From Acidobacteriaceae bacterium (GTDB lineage Bacteria; Acidobacteriota; Terriglobia; Terriglobales; Acidobacteriaceae), in NCBI GenBank assembly GCA_027306745.1, contig DAHUZD010000089.1, forward strand, positions 1 through 8,490: DNA of 8,490 nt, read 5' to 3'. This document shows positions 1 through 7,135 of this stretch, piece by piece. Made by a program: the position numbers and the translations under genes. Every line of letters starts with the position of its first letter. The stretch's first letter is position 1. A model generated the notes under the pieces. It was not told the DNA's origin. It did not search any database and saw only the letters and a program-made list of their open reading frames with translations.

Positions 1-105
<105 letters not shown>

Positions 106-162
106 CAGTGCAAGGCGCGGCAAAACAAGTATCCTCAAGTAGAGAAGCATTCCACACAGATC

Positions 163-2202
163 ATGAGCACATCACAAACCACAATTCAGGTGCAGTTGCC
201 CGACGGCTGCCTGCGCACGTTGCCTGCGGGCACAACACCGTTGGAGATTGCCAACAGCATCTCGCCGCGCCTGGCCGCAGCGTGTATCGCTGCGCAGATT
301 CGCCCCACCCACGCGCCCACGACCACCACCACGGCCCACGACGCCCCCAGTGAAGCGTCCATGTACGGCGCCGAGGATGCCAGCGCCGAACGCATCGTTG
401 ATCTCACGCAGCCGCTGACGGAAGACGTCGCCCTGCGCCTGCTCACAGAAAAAGATGCGGAGTCGCTGCGCGTGCTGCGCCACTCCGCCGCGCACGTGTT
501 GGCCACAGCCGTGCTGGAGTTGTTTCCAGAGACGAAGCTCGGCCATGGTCCCGCGACCGATTCCGGTTTTTTCTATGACTTTTTCCGACCCACGCCCTTT
601 ACGCCAGAGGACTTGCAGCGCATCGAGGCCAAAATGGCCGAGGTCGTCGCCCGCGATGAAAAATTTCAGCGCGAATGGCAGCCGCGCGAGGAGGGCCTGG
701 CGCGCTTCCGCACCGACAACGACTTCATGAAGCTGCACTTTATCGAGCGCTTCACGCAGCCCGGAGAAAAAATCTCTCTGTATCGCAACGGCGCCTCTGT
801 GGACTTTTGTCGTGGCCCGCACGTGCCGTCCACAGGCCGCGTCAAGGCTTACAAGGTGCTCAACCTTGCCGGAGCGTACTGGCTGGGCGACGAAAAAAAT
901 CCGCAGTTGCAGCGCATCTATGGCACGGCCTTCTTCAATAAAAAGGAGATGGACGAACACTTCGCGCGCTTGGAAGAGGCGCAACGCCGCGACCATCGCG
1001 TGCTGGGCAAGCAACTGGACTTGTTTTCCATTCAAGAGGTCGCCGGCGCGGGCCTCATCTTCTGGCATCCGAAGGGCGGCATCATTCGCCGCACCATGGA
1101 GGACTGGATGCGCGCCGAGTGTGTGCGTCGCGGCTATGACCTGGTCTACACGCCGCACGTGATGCGCAAGGAGCTATGGAAGATCAGCGGGCATGAGGGC
1201 TTCTACTCGCAAAACATGTACGCGCCCATGGAACTGGACGATGCCGACTACCGGCTGAAGCCGATGAACTGCCCCGGCCACATTCTCATCTACAAAAATT
1301 CGCCAAAGAGCTACCGCGACCTGCCCGTGCGCCTGGCCGAGTTGGGCAATGTGTATCGCTATGAACGCAGCGGCACTATGCACGGCCTGCTGCGCGTGCG
1401 CGGCTTTACGCAGGACGATGCGCACATCTTTTGCACGCCCGGCCAGATCGAAGACGAAGTGGTCGCCTGCATTGATTTTGCGCAGAGCGTGCTAACCACC
1501 TTCGGCTTTGCAGAGTTCAAGGTGGAGCTGTCCACCTGGGATCCGAAGGATCGCAAGAGCTACGCGGGCAGTGACGACAAGTGGGAGTTGGCTATCGGCT
1601 CGCTGGAGCGCGCACTCAGCCGCAAGGGCATTCCCTACAAGACCATCGCGGGCGAGGCGGCCTTCTATGGGCCAAAGATCGACATCAAGCTGGTCGATTG
1701 CCTCGATCGCCTGTGGCAGCTCTCCACCGTGCAGTTTGACTTCAACCTGCCCGCGCGTTTTGAACTGGAATATGTTGGCGAGGATGGCGAGCGCCATCAG
1801 CCAGTGATGGTGCATCGCGCGCTCTTCGGTTCCGTTGAGAGGTTTTTTGGCGTGCTCATCGAACACTACGCCGGCGCCTTTCCGCTCTGGCTGGCCCCGG
1901 TGCAGGTGGGCTTGGTGCCCATCAGCGAAAAGCACGGCGACTACGCCAGGCAGGTACAGTCGCAATTGCAGGCCGCGGGGTTGCGCGTGGAGTTGGATGC
2001 GCGCAACGAGAAGATGAATGCAAAAATCCGCGACCTGACGATGCAAAAGATTCCCTACGTTTTGGTAATGGGCGACAAGGAAGCTGCCGCCAACGCCGTC
2101 AGCGTGCGCACGCGCGGCAAGGGCGACGAAGGCTCCATCGCGCTCGACGAATTCATCGCCAAAGCCAAGAAGTTGGTGGAAGAAAAAAGCGTTGCGCTGT
2201 GA
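163..2202 (+). CDS. thrS: Threonyl-tRNA synthetase (class II), with enlarged TGS domain
   Basis: This cytoplasmic enzyme attaches threonine to tRNA-Thr using ATP and edits mischarged Ser-tRNA-Thr. It is 679 residues long, against about 640 for E. coli ThrRS. Domains in order: TGS (about 7-98); editing domain with HxxxH at H107/H111 and CxxxH at C216/H220; class II catalytic core (about 275-570); anticodon-binding domain (about 575-675). The three zinc ligands that recognise threonine are C370 (MNCPGH), H421 (DDAHIF) and H551 (VMVHRA). R399 is the motif 2 arginine and R560 lies in motif 3 (GSVERF). By eye against E. coli ThrRS, 28 extra residues lie at about 48-75 inside TGS, including five consecutive Thr (T53-T57). 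The ATG start is supported because the TGS strand begins at residue 8. The ribosome-binding site is poor: AGAGAAG at 141-147 is about 15 bases from the ATG. All catalytic, zinc and editing residues are present, so the enzyme should be active. Confidence 0.98.
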   Translation: MSTSQTTIQVQLPDGCLRTLPAGTTPLEIANSISPRLAAACIAAQIRPTHAPTTTTTAHDAPSEASMYGAEDASAERIVDLTQPLTEDVALRLLTEKDAESLRVLRHSAAHVLATAVLELFPETKLGHGPATDSGFFYDFFRPTPFTPEDLQRIEAKMAEVVARDEKFQREWQPREEGLARFRTDNDFMKLHFIERFTQPGEKISLYRNGASVDFCRGPHVPSTGRVKAYKVLNLAGAYWLGDEKNPQLQRIYGTAFFNKKEMDEHFARLEEAQRRDHRVLGKQLDLFSIQEVAGAGLIFWHPKGGIIRRTMEDWMRAECVRRGYDLVYTPHVMRKELWKISGHEGFYSQNMYAPMELDDADYRLKPMNCPGHILIYKNSPKSYRDLPVRLAELGNVYRYERSGTMHGLLRVRGFTQDDAHIFCTPGQIEDEVVACIDFAQSVLTTFGFAEFKVELSTWDPKDRKSYAGSDDKWELAIGSLERALSRKGIPYKTIAGEAAFYGPKIDIKLVDCLDRLWQLSTVQFDFNLPARFELEYVGEDGERHQPVMVHRALFGSVERFFGVLIEHYAGAFPLWLAPVQVGLVPISEKHGDYARQVQSQLQAAGLRVELDARNEKMNAKIRDLTMQKIPYVLVMGDKEAAANAVSVRTRGKGDEGSIALDEFIAKAKKLVEEKSVAL

Positions 2203-2228
2203 TGCTGCATGGAAATGCAATGCAAAGA

Positions 2229-2259
2229 CCTGCGCACAGGCCAAAACCTCTGGTGCAGG
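2229..2259. terminator. Candidate hairpin between convergent thrS and acyltransferase
   Basis: The 84 bases between the convergent stop codons hold an imperfect stem-loop. CCTGCGC (2229-2235) pairs with GTGCAGG (2253-2259) with one G-U, and AGG (2238-2240) pairs with CCT (2247-2249) around the loop CCAAAA. On the - strand the stem is followed by TCTTTGCATT, a weak T-rich tail, which could end acyltransferase transcription. On the + strand there is no T tract, so a standard intrinsic terminator for thrS is not supported. The position fits a terminator, but the structure is weak and was folded by eye. Confidence 0.35.
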
Positions 2260-2286
2260 GATGATTCGAATCAGACCCGAAGAATC

Positions 2287-3531
2287 CTACGCCAAGAATT
2301 CTGAGCGGGGATGGAAGGAATCTTGTGTCAACGGAGAGACCAGCCCCATTCTGGCCTCCAACCATTTGCGCACAACGTCCGTACGCTTTTCAAACAGGAA
2401 ATACACACATCGCGCATAAAGAAAAGCAATTAGCAAAAATGGTATCGCAAGGGCAATATGTTTTATATCGGGCTGCCAACGATGCCCAATGCATGCAGCA
2501 AACAAGACAAGCAGTGGCATATGCCCCAGATACAACGTATAGGACATCTGGGCGGTATATTTTGTAACGCTGCGATATCGTTGGCTTACCTCACTCTGAC
2601 TGTGTAGGCAGTAATACAGCAGCACTGAGAAGAGAACACCAAGAAATAAATCATTGCGCAGCCACGCAGCCATCGGAGTGGGAAGATATATTCCCAACAA
2701 AAGCAGTAACAGCAAAGAGCTTGTAAATAAAATCCGAGCACGGGAACGCTGTGAGTATCTTGGAGGGGGGAGAACCGAAATTACTGCACCAGCGAGCCAG
2801 ACCAAATACCCTGCGAGGATTGCCCGCCCAGGATGCACCCAAAGAAAAATAAATACCGCCGTGAATCCGACTAGGGAAAGTAATCTGTTATACCCACGCG
2901 TGCCCACAGCAATAATCAGCACCATAAGTGGAAATAAAACGTAGTACCAAAATTCGTTGGATAGACTCCACAATGGCTCATTGGAGCCAAATTGATGTAC
3001 AAGGATGGTTTGTAGAAACATTATGTTTCCGAAAAGAATTTTCAATCCATGCATTTGCGTAACGTCATAAGGCATGACAACGAGTCCAGCGGTATTCAAA
3101 TAGACAGATGAAGCCGGGAATATGTGCGATCCAAGCCAATCCAGCGCCCAGCATAAAGCGAGAGATGGCAGCAGAACTACTTCCAGGCGCGTCCAGCGGC
3201 GAAGCCAATATCTCCTTGCAGACCATTTGCCCGATTGCATGGGACCCAGTACGGTGCGTCCCACTAAAAATCCGCTCAACACGAAGAAAACAACAACGGC
3301 CTGATGTCCAAGCTTGGTAATCCAATAAAAGAAATACTGACTGATATTCAAGTGCGTTACACGGGATCCATCCAGAAAAAAAAGCATTCTCCAATGCGCG
3401 ATGAGTACGGCCAAGGACGCAGTGCCGCGAAAGAAATCCAAGTGCGCGGATGCAGTGTCTGAAAGCCGACCAACGCGCGGCTGCAAAAGCACGTCACGTT
3501 CTCGTTGATTTTCATTCGACATTGGCAGCAC
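2287..3531 (-). CDS. Membrane acyltransferase, family 3 (OafA/YrhL-like)
   Basis: This is a polytopic inner-membrane acyltransferase of the Acyl_transf_3 type. Members usually transfer acetyl or other acyl groups to sugars of surface polysaccharides, lipopolysaccharide or other extracytoplasmic glycans; the substrate here is unknown. Numbering from the GTG at 3531 (414 residues), the family signatures are the first helix LDFFRG with downstream H46, the FFVLSGFLVGR segment (about 82-92), basic RRYWLRRWTR (about 106-115), the WSLSNEFWYYVLFPL segment (about 188-202), and C-terminal SYTLYLGH with H337. About ten hydrophobic segments are spread along the protein. An in-frame GTG at 3543 overlaps the Shine-Dalgarno and is unlikely to be the start. 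The GTG at 3531 has GGAGG 5 bases away, while the ATG at 3522 has it 14 bases away; both remain possible. G+C is about 47% over 2281-2760, far below thrS and obg, which suggests horizontal acquisition. It lies downstream of the receptor gene on the same strand, about 60 bases away. Confidence 0.93.
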   Translation of the reverse strand: MLPMSNENQRERDVLLQPRVGRLSDTASAHLDFFRGTASLAVLIAHWRMLFFLDGSRVTHLNISQYFFYWITKLGHQAVVVFFVLSGFLVGRTVLGPMQSGKWSARRYWLRRWTRLEVVLLPSLALCWALDWLGSHIFPASSVYLNTAGLVVMPYDVTQMHGLKILFGNIMFLQTILVHQFGSNEPLWSLSNEFWYYVLFPLMVLIIAVGTRGYNRLLSLVGFTAVFIFLWVHPGRAILAGYLVWLAGAVISVLPPPRYSQRSRARILFTSSLLLLLLLGIYLPTPMAAWLRNDLFLGVLFSVLLYYCLHSQSEVSQRYRSVTKYTAQMSYTLYLGHMPLLVLFAACIGHRWQPDIKHIALAIPFLLIAFLYARCVYFLFEKRTDVVRKWLEARMGLVSPLTQDSFHPRSEFLA

Positions 3532-3536
3532 ACTTA

Positions 3537-3541
3537 CCTCC
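3537..3541 (-). promoter_or_regulatory. Ribosome-binding site that decides the acyltransferase start
   Basis: On the - strand this reads GGAGG, followed by TAAGT and then GTG at 3531. The five-base spacing favours GTG as the start over the ATG at 3522 (14-base spacing). It also argues against the in-frame GTG at 3543, whose last G is the first base of this motif. Confidence 0.55.
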
Positions 3542-3543
3542 AC

Positions 3544-3594
3544 GCTTCAATATATAGGCGTAGATATTCGATGCATATAGAGATACACACTCAA
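3544..3594 (-). promoter_or_regulatory. A+T-rich gap with weak promoter candidate for the acyltransferase
   Basis: The gap between the receptor stop codon and the acyltransferase is strikingly A+T rich on an otherwise G+C-rich background. On the - strand it holds TTGAGT (3594-3589, overlapping the receptor stop) and, 17 bases further, TCGAAT (3571-3566), a partial -35/-10 pair. TATATATT (3556-3549) is a better -10 match but lies so close to the Shine-Dalgarno that it would leave only a very short leader. I see no strong hairpin here, so read-through from the receptor gene is also possible. Confidence 0.25.
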
Positions 3595-6500
3595 AATCGC
3601 AGACGTACGGCGAGTTGAATCTGACGCGGGGTGTAGATGCTGTTGCTGTTGGCGTTGGTCACGGTGCCGTAGGTGGGGTTGAACTCCAGATATGGTGTGG
3701 CGCTGGTGGCCTGTGCCGGGCAGCCCTGCGTGAGTGGAGTTGAGCAAGCCGTGTAGCCCAGTGTGTCCACGCTGGTGACGTTGACGTGATTCGTCACATT
3801 GAAGACATCGGCCATCATTTCCAGCGTGGTGCGCTTGCCGAAGTTGATGTGCTTTGAGATGCGCGCGCTGCTGGTCTGCGTGGTGGGGAAGCGATAGCTG
3901 TTGCGCTCAAAGATGTTGAGTCGCGAAGGCCCGCCGGAGCCGTTGATACCGAAAAAAGCCCCGCCCGGAGCATTGCCGCCCACTCCCAGCGTGTAGGGCA
4001 ATCCCGTCTGCCACGTGACAATCGGCGTGAAGCTGTAATCATTCTCCAGCTTGCCCAGCCAGCCTTTGCGATGCCACAGCGGCCACCACGTTCCATGCAG
4101 CACCAGCCGCTGGCGCACATCCGTGTTGGAGTTGCCATAGTTCAGGCGCATATTGTTCGGGTCGAGAATGTTGGTCGGCGATTTGTACAGCATCTCATTC
4201 TGGTCATAATCCAGCGCATGGGCAAAAGTGTAGTTGCCGCCGAAGGAGATGCCCCGCCACGTGCGATGCTCCAACTGCACCACGCCGGCAAAGTAGGTGG
4301 AGTTGACGTTGCTGAGCATCTCCGTGATGTTGCTATAGAGAAAATTGGGCCGGATCGAAGTATAGAGCGGCGTGGAATACGTGGCTCCCTGCGGCAAGGG
4401 GCTAGGTTTGCCCAGCGGTGGGCCGGGAATATCAATGGTGTAGTTGAGCTGGCCGATGGTGGCCGTGTCGATGTTGGTGTCGATGTAGTTGGGCAGCTCA
4501 TAGCCCAGGCTGGTCATACCAGAGAGCGTGAGCGAAGTGTTGCGCCCGATCTGCTGTTCCAAACTGAAGTCCCCCTGAACGGATTGCGGCACTTGATAGT
4601 GGGGCGCAAAGAAATGCGCGCTGGGCAGCGTGGAGATGGCTCCGCCGGTGGGCGCGCTGGAGCCGTCGTTGGGAAATACGGGCGCGCCAAAGGCCGTGGA
4701 TGAGGAATAGCGATAGGTGCGCTGGCTCTGCGTTGAGCCGGAGCCGGTGAGCACGGAGAAGAGCGTACCGTTCACGATGCGCGCGTAAAAGACGCCAGCG
4801 CCGATGCGCAGAATCGTGTGGCCGCGCCCGAAGATATCCCAGGCCAGACCAAAGCGCGGGCCAAAATTATTGCGGTCGTCGGGCGTGGTGTAGGTCTGCG
4901 GCAGTTGTGGGTTGGGAGCAAAGGCCTGTGGTGTGCGCTCGTAGTCATAGCGCAGGCCCAGGTTCAGCGTCAGCCGGGGCCGAGCGTGCCAGGCATCGTT
5001 GATATACCCGGCCATGTCATGCGTGATGAGGTAATACGCTGCCGGGCCAAAGCTCTGCGAAAAGCCGGAATAGACGTTGAAGTACACCACGGGCGCAGGC
5101 GGACCCAACCCCTGCGTGGCGTGGTAGTAGTCAGCCAGAAAGTTTCCAAAGGATGTATAGCTGTATGTGCCGACGCCGTTGTTGATGTTGTCGAGCATGT
5201 CGTAATTGCGGTCCCAATCTGCGCCCAGCTTGAGAATGTGATGGCTCTGCGCCCAGGTGAGCGACTCAGTGACTTGGATTCGGTGTTCATTTGGATAGGC
5301 CGGGCGAGGCAGCTTGGACGGATTGCCGAGCACCATGCCTTCTCCGCTGGTGCCGCCTGCGATGCGAATCTCGGGCGCGTAGCCAAAGGCATTGTCGGCC
5401 AGCGGAGCCTCCACGCCGGTGGCCATGGGACTGGTTTCCGTGTCCATCTCGCGCGCATATTGAACGCGTAACTCATTGGCCAGATTCTCGGTGAAAAAGC
5501 TGGTGAGCCGCGTGATGACCCAGTTGAGCGATTGGTTATCGTTGCCAAAACTGTTGACGCCATATTGGACGGAGGATTGCGTCTGCACGCCGTTGAGCGA
5601 GCTCCAGCCCATGCGGTTGTACTCGACGGCGGCGCGATTGCGGTCGTTGATCTGCCAGTCGAGCCGGGCAAAGTTCAACATCTGGCTGCCGGTGCGCGGC
5701 ACCACGCCGCTGGTGCCCAGCACCACTTGCTGCAAGCCTTTTTGATACTGCGCAATGCCTGCGGTGTAGTCCTGCAAATCCAGCCGGTCGTAGACCTCAC
5801 ACGCACCCTGCGTGGCTTCAAATTGAAAGACGCTGGTGTAAACGGCGCTGGAGCTGGCCGTGGGCGCACCTTGGCTGCCGGTTCCATACGGCGGCAGGTT
5901 GGCGCAGGTGATGGGGAATCCCAAATAGGTGCCGGTGGGCAGCTTGGGGATGGGCGCGGCAAATATGGCCTGCGGGCTGCCCGTCCGCGAGATAGCCGGT
6001 TCATTTTTGCTGACATGATCGAAGGAATAAAACCAGAAGAGGCGGTCATGCCGGATAGGCCCGCCGAGAGAAAAGCCTGACTGCTGGCGGTCTCCGGCAG
6101 GGTTGTTGGGCGTGGTGTTAAAGCCGAAGCCGCCGGAGGGGGTGGAAGTGGTTAGCGTGGAGTAGGGATTGGTGGCCGACAATGCATTGTTGCGATCGAA
6201 GAAGAAGACCTCGCCGTGGAGGTTGTTGCCGCCGTGCCGCGTGATGGTGTTGACCACGCCGCCGGCTGAGCGGCCAAACTCAGCCGAGTAGTTGGAGGCG
6301 TTGACTTGAAACTCCTGCACCGCACCGGTGCTGATGGAGTAGGGTGCACGCGTGCCGCCACGCTCCTCGGAGAAAAAGGCTTGGTTGTTGTCCGCGCCGT
6401 CGACGGTGTTGTTGTTCAGCAACACGCTGACGCCACGAAAGCTCAGCAGACCTTCGCCATTTTGGTCGCTGACTACGCCCGGCGATAGCAGCGCGAAGTT

Positions 6501-6980
6501 CGTCCAGCGGCGGCTATCCGAAGGCAGGGTGAGCAGATCGTTGACGGAGAAATTTGTGGCCATCCCCGGTTGCAAACTCAGCAGCAAGGGAGCGACTTGC
6601 GCCACCACCTGCACGGAGGATTGAGCCGCTGCCACGAGCAGATGTGCATCGAAGCGGGTTGTATGGCCCAACTCAATGCGGACACTGGGCACGTGCAGAA
6701 GTGCAAAGCCCGTTGCATCCACGCTGAGGCCATAGGTTCCGGGCGCAAGATCGACAAAGCTGTAGCGGCCTGCGCGGTTGGTCACGGCGACCAGCGTGGC
6801 TCCGGTGGCAGAGTTTTCGAGGAAGACACGCGCACCGGCCAGCACGGCTCCCTGGGGGTCCTCCACCATGCCGGTCAATATACCCGTGGTCAACTGTGCC
6901 CGCAGCGCCGGGGTGCAAGCCAGCCACAACGCTAGCCAATACAATAGTTTGCGCCCTTGCACTGGAAGCCAGCGCGCCAT
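3591..6980 (-). CDS. TonB-dependent receptor, Oar-like, with N-terminal carboxypeptidase-regulatory-like domain
   Basis: This is a large outer-membrane beta-barrel receptor of 1129 residues, a usual length for the Oar-like proteins common in Acidobacteriota. A Sec signal peptide (basic start, hydrophobic LLYWLALWLAC, predicted cut after A28 in ALRA-QL) is followed by a CarboxypepD_reg-like beta-sandwich at about 33-115 (GMVEDPQGAVLAGARV, GRYSFVDLAPGTYGLSV). The plug-like region (about 130-250) carries LLNNNTVDGADNN and EFQVNASNYSAEFGRSAGGV. The rest is a long barrel rich in aromatic and Asn/Thr residues, and it ends in VRLRF with a terminal Phe, as expected for recognition by the BAM assembly machinery. 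The ATG start has AGGAG (6990-6986 on the - strand) 5 bases upstream. Such receptors import or bind bulky ligands, often glycans, using TonB energy. The substrate cannot be read from the sequence, and no ligand-specific enzyme or regulator is adjacent. The reading frame is intact. Its neighbours are the acyltransferase downstream and the divergent obg. Confidence 0.95.
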   Translation of the reverse strand: MARWLPVQGRKLLYWLALWLACTPALRAQLTTGILTGMVEDPQGAVLAGARVFLENSATGATLVAVTNRAGRYSFVDLAPGTYGLSVDATGFALLHVPSVRIELGHTTRFDAHLLVAAAQSSVQVVAQVAPLLLSLQPGMATNFSVNDLLTLPSDSRRWTNFALLSPGVVSDQNGEGLLSFRGVSVLLNNNTVDGADNNQAFFSEERGGTRAPYSISTGAVQEFQVNASNYSAEFGRSAGGVVNTITRHGGNNLHGEVFFFDRNNALSATNPYSTLTTSTPSGGFGFNTTPNNPAGDRQQSGFSLGGPIRHDRLFWFYSFDHVSKNEPAISRTGSPQAIFAAPIPKLPTGTYLGFPITCANLPPYGTGSQGAPTASSSAVYTSVFQFEATQGACEVYDRLDLQDYTAGIAQYQKGLQQVVLGTSGVVPRTGSQMLNFARLDWQINDRNRAAVEYNRMGWSSLNGVQTQSSVQYGVNSFGNDNQSLNWVITRLTSFFTENLANELRVQYAREMDTETSPMATGVEAPLADNAFGYAPEIRIAGGTSGEGMVLGNPSKLPRPAYPNEHRIQVTESLTWAQSHHILKLGADWDRNYDMLDNINNGVGTYSYTSFGNFLADYYHATQGLGPPAPVVYFNVYSGFSQSFGPAAYYLITHDMAGYINDAWHARPRLTLNLGLRYDYERTPQAFAPNPQLPQTYTTPDDRNNFGPRFGLAWDIFGRGHTILRIGAGVFYARIVNGTLFSVLTGSGSTQSQRTYRYSSSTAFGAPVFPNDGSSAPTGGAISTLPSAHFFAPHYQVPQSVQGDFSLEQQIGRNTSLTLSGMTSLGYELPNYIDTNIDTATIGQLNYTIDIPGPPLGKPSPLPQGATYSTPLYTSIRPNFLYSNITEMLSNVNSTYFAGVVQLEHRTWRGISFGGNYTFAHALDYDQNEMLYKSPTNILDPNNMRLNYGNSNTDVRQRLVLHGTWWPLWHRKGWLGKLENDYSFTPIVTWQTGLPYTLGVGGNAPGGAFFGINGSGGPSRLNIFERNSYRFPTTQTSSARISKHINFGKRTTLEMMADVFNVTNHVNVTSVDTLGYTACSTPLTQGCPAQATSATPYLEFNPTYGTVTNANSNSIYTPRQIQLAVRLRF

Positions 6981-7135
6981 GCCATCTCCTGAGAACTCTA
7001 GCGTGCGCGTAGGCTAAAGGCTACACAGCCGGGCGCAGCTCTCCACACTTCAGTCGATCCCCAAACAGGGCGATTTGCCTGTACGCCGAAGGGTACCGCG
7101 AGTGAGGCGCGAAATGAAAGTAAAATCGAAGCAGA
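6981..7135. promoter_or_regulatory. Divergent intergenic region between receptor gene and obg
   Basis: This gap must hold the receptor's promoter and probably one for obg. For obg, TAAAAT (7121-7126) is a one-mismatch -10 match but lacks a recognisable -35. If used, it would start transcription only two or three bases before the ATG. An imperfect inverted repeat, ACAGGGC (7065-7071) / GCCTGT (7077-7082) around GATTT, and AGGCT repeats within 7011-7024 are possible operator-like elements. I see no convincing -35/-10 pair on the - strand for the receptor. Confidence 0.3.

Noticed and set aside
108..353. 81-codon open frame overlapping the thrS start in another frame
   Set aside because: It overlaps the well-supported TGS coding region of thrS and its translation has no recognisable domain.
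172..1158. 328-codon open frame on the - strand opposite thrS
   Set aside because: It is a shadow of a confident, fully motif-matched thrS in G+C-rich DNA; its translation is rich in Arg, Ala, Gly, His and Val with no recognisable domain.
2262..2273. Perfect 12-base palindrome TGATTCGAATCA resembling a tRNA T-arm, near the low-G+C gene
   Set aside because: I tested it as a tRNA 3' end or an integration-site remnant: the flanking bases do not form a T stem or acceptor stem. A 12-base perfect palindrome is expected about twice by chance in a window this size.
2325..2567. Small + strand open frames within 2192-2944 opposite the acyltransferase
   Set aside because: They overlap the motif-supported acyltransferase on the other strand and have no recognisable features of their own.
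4071..6080. Three long + strand open frames (4071-4703, 4818-5471, 5532-6080) opposite the receptor gene
   Set aside because: They are antisense to an intact TonB-dependent receptor with clear domains, have no recognisable products, and are expected by-products of G+C-rich codon usage.
6916..6980. Receptor N-terminus as a lipoprotein signal (Cys22)
   Set aside because: The bases before C22 read WLA, which does not fit a lipobox; ALRA-QL is a better signal peptidase I site and a lipoprotein anchor is not expected for this barrel family.
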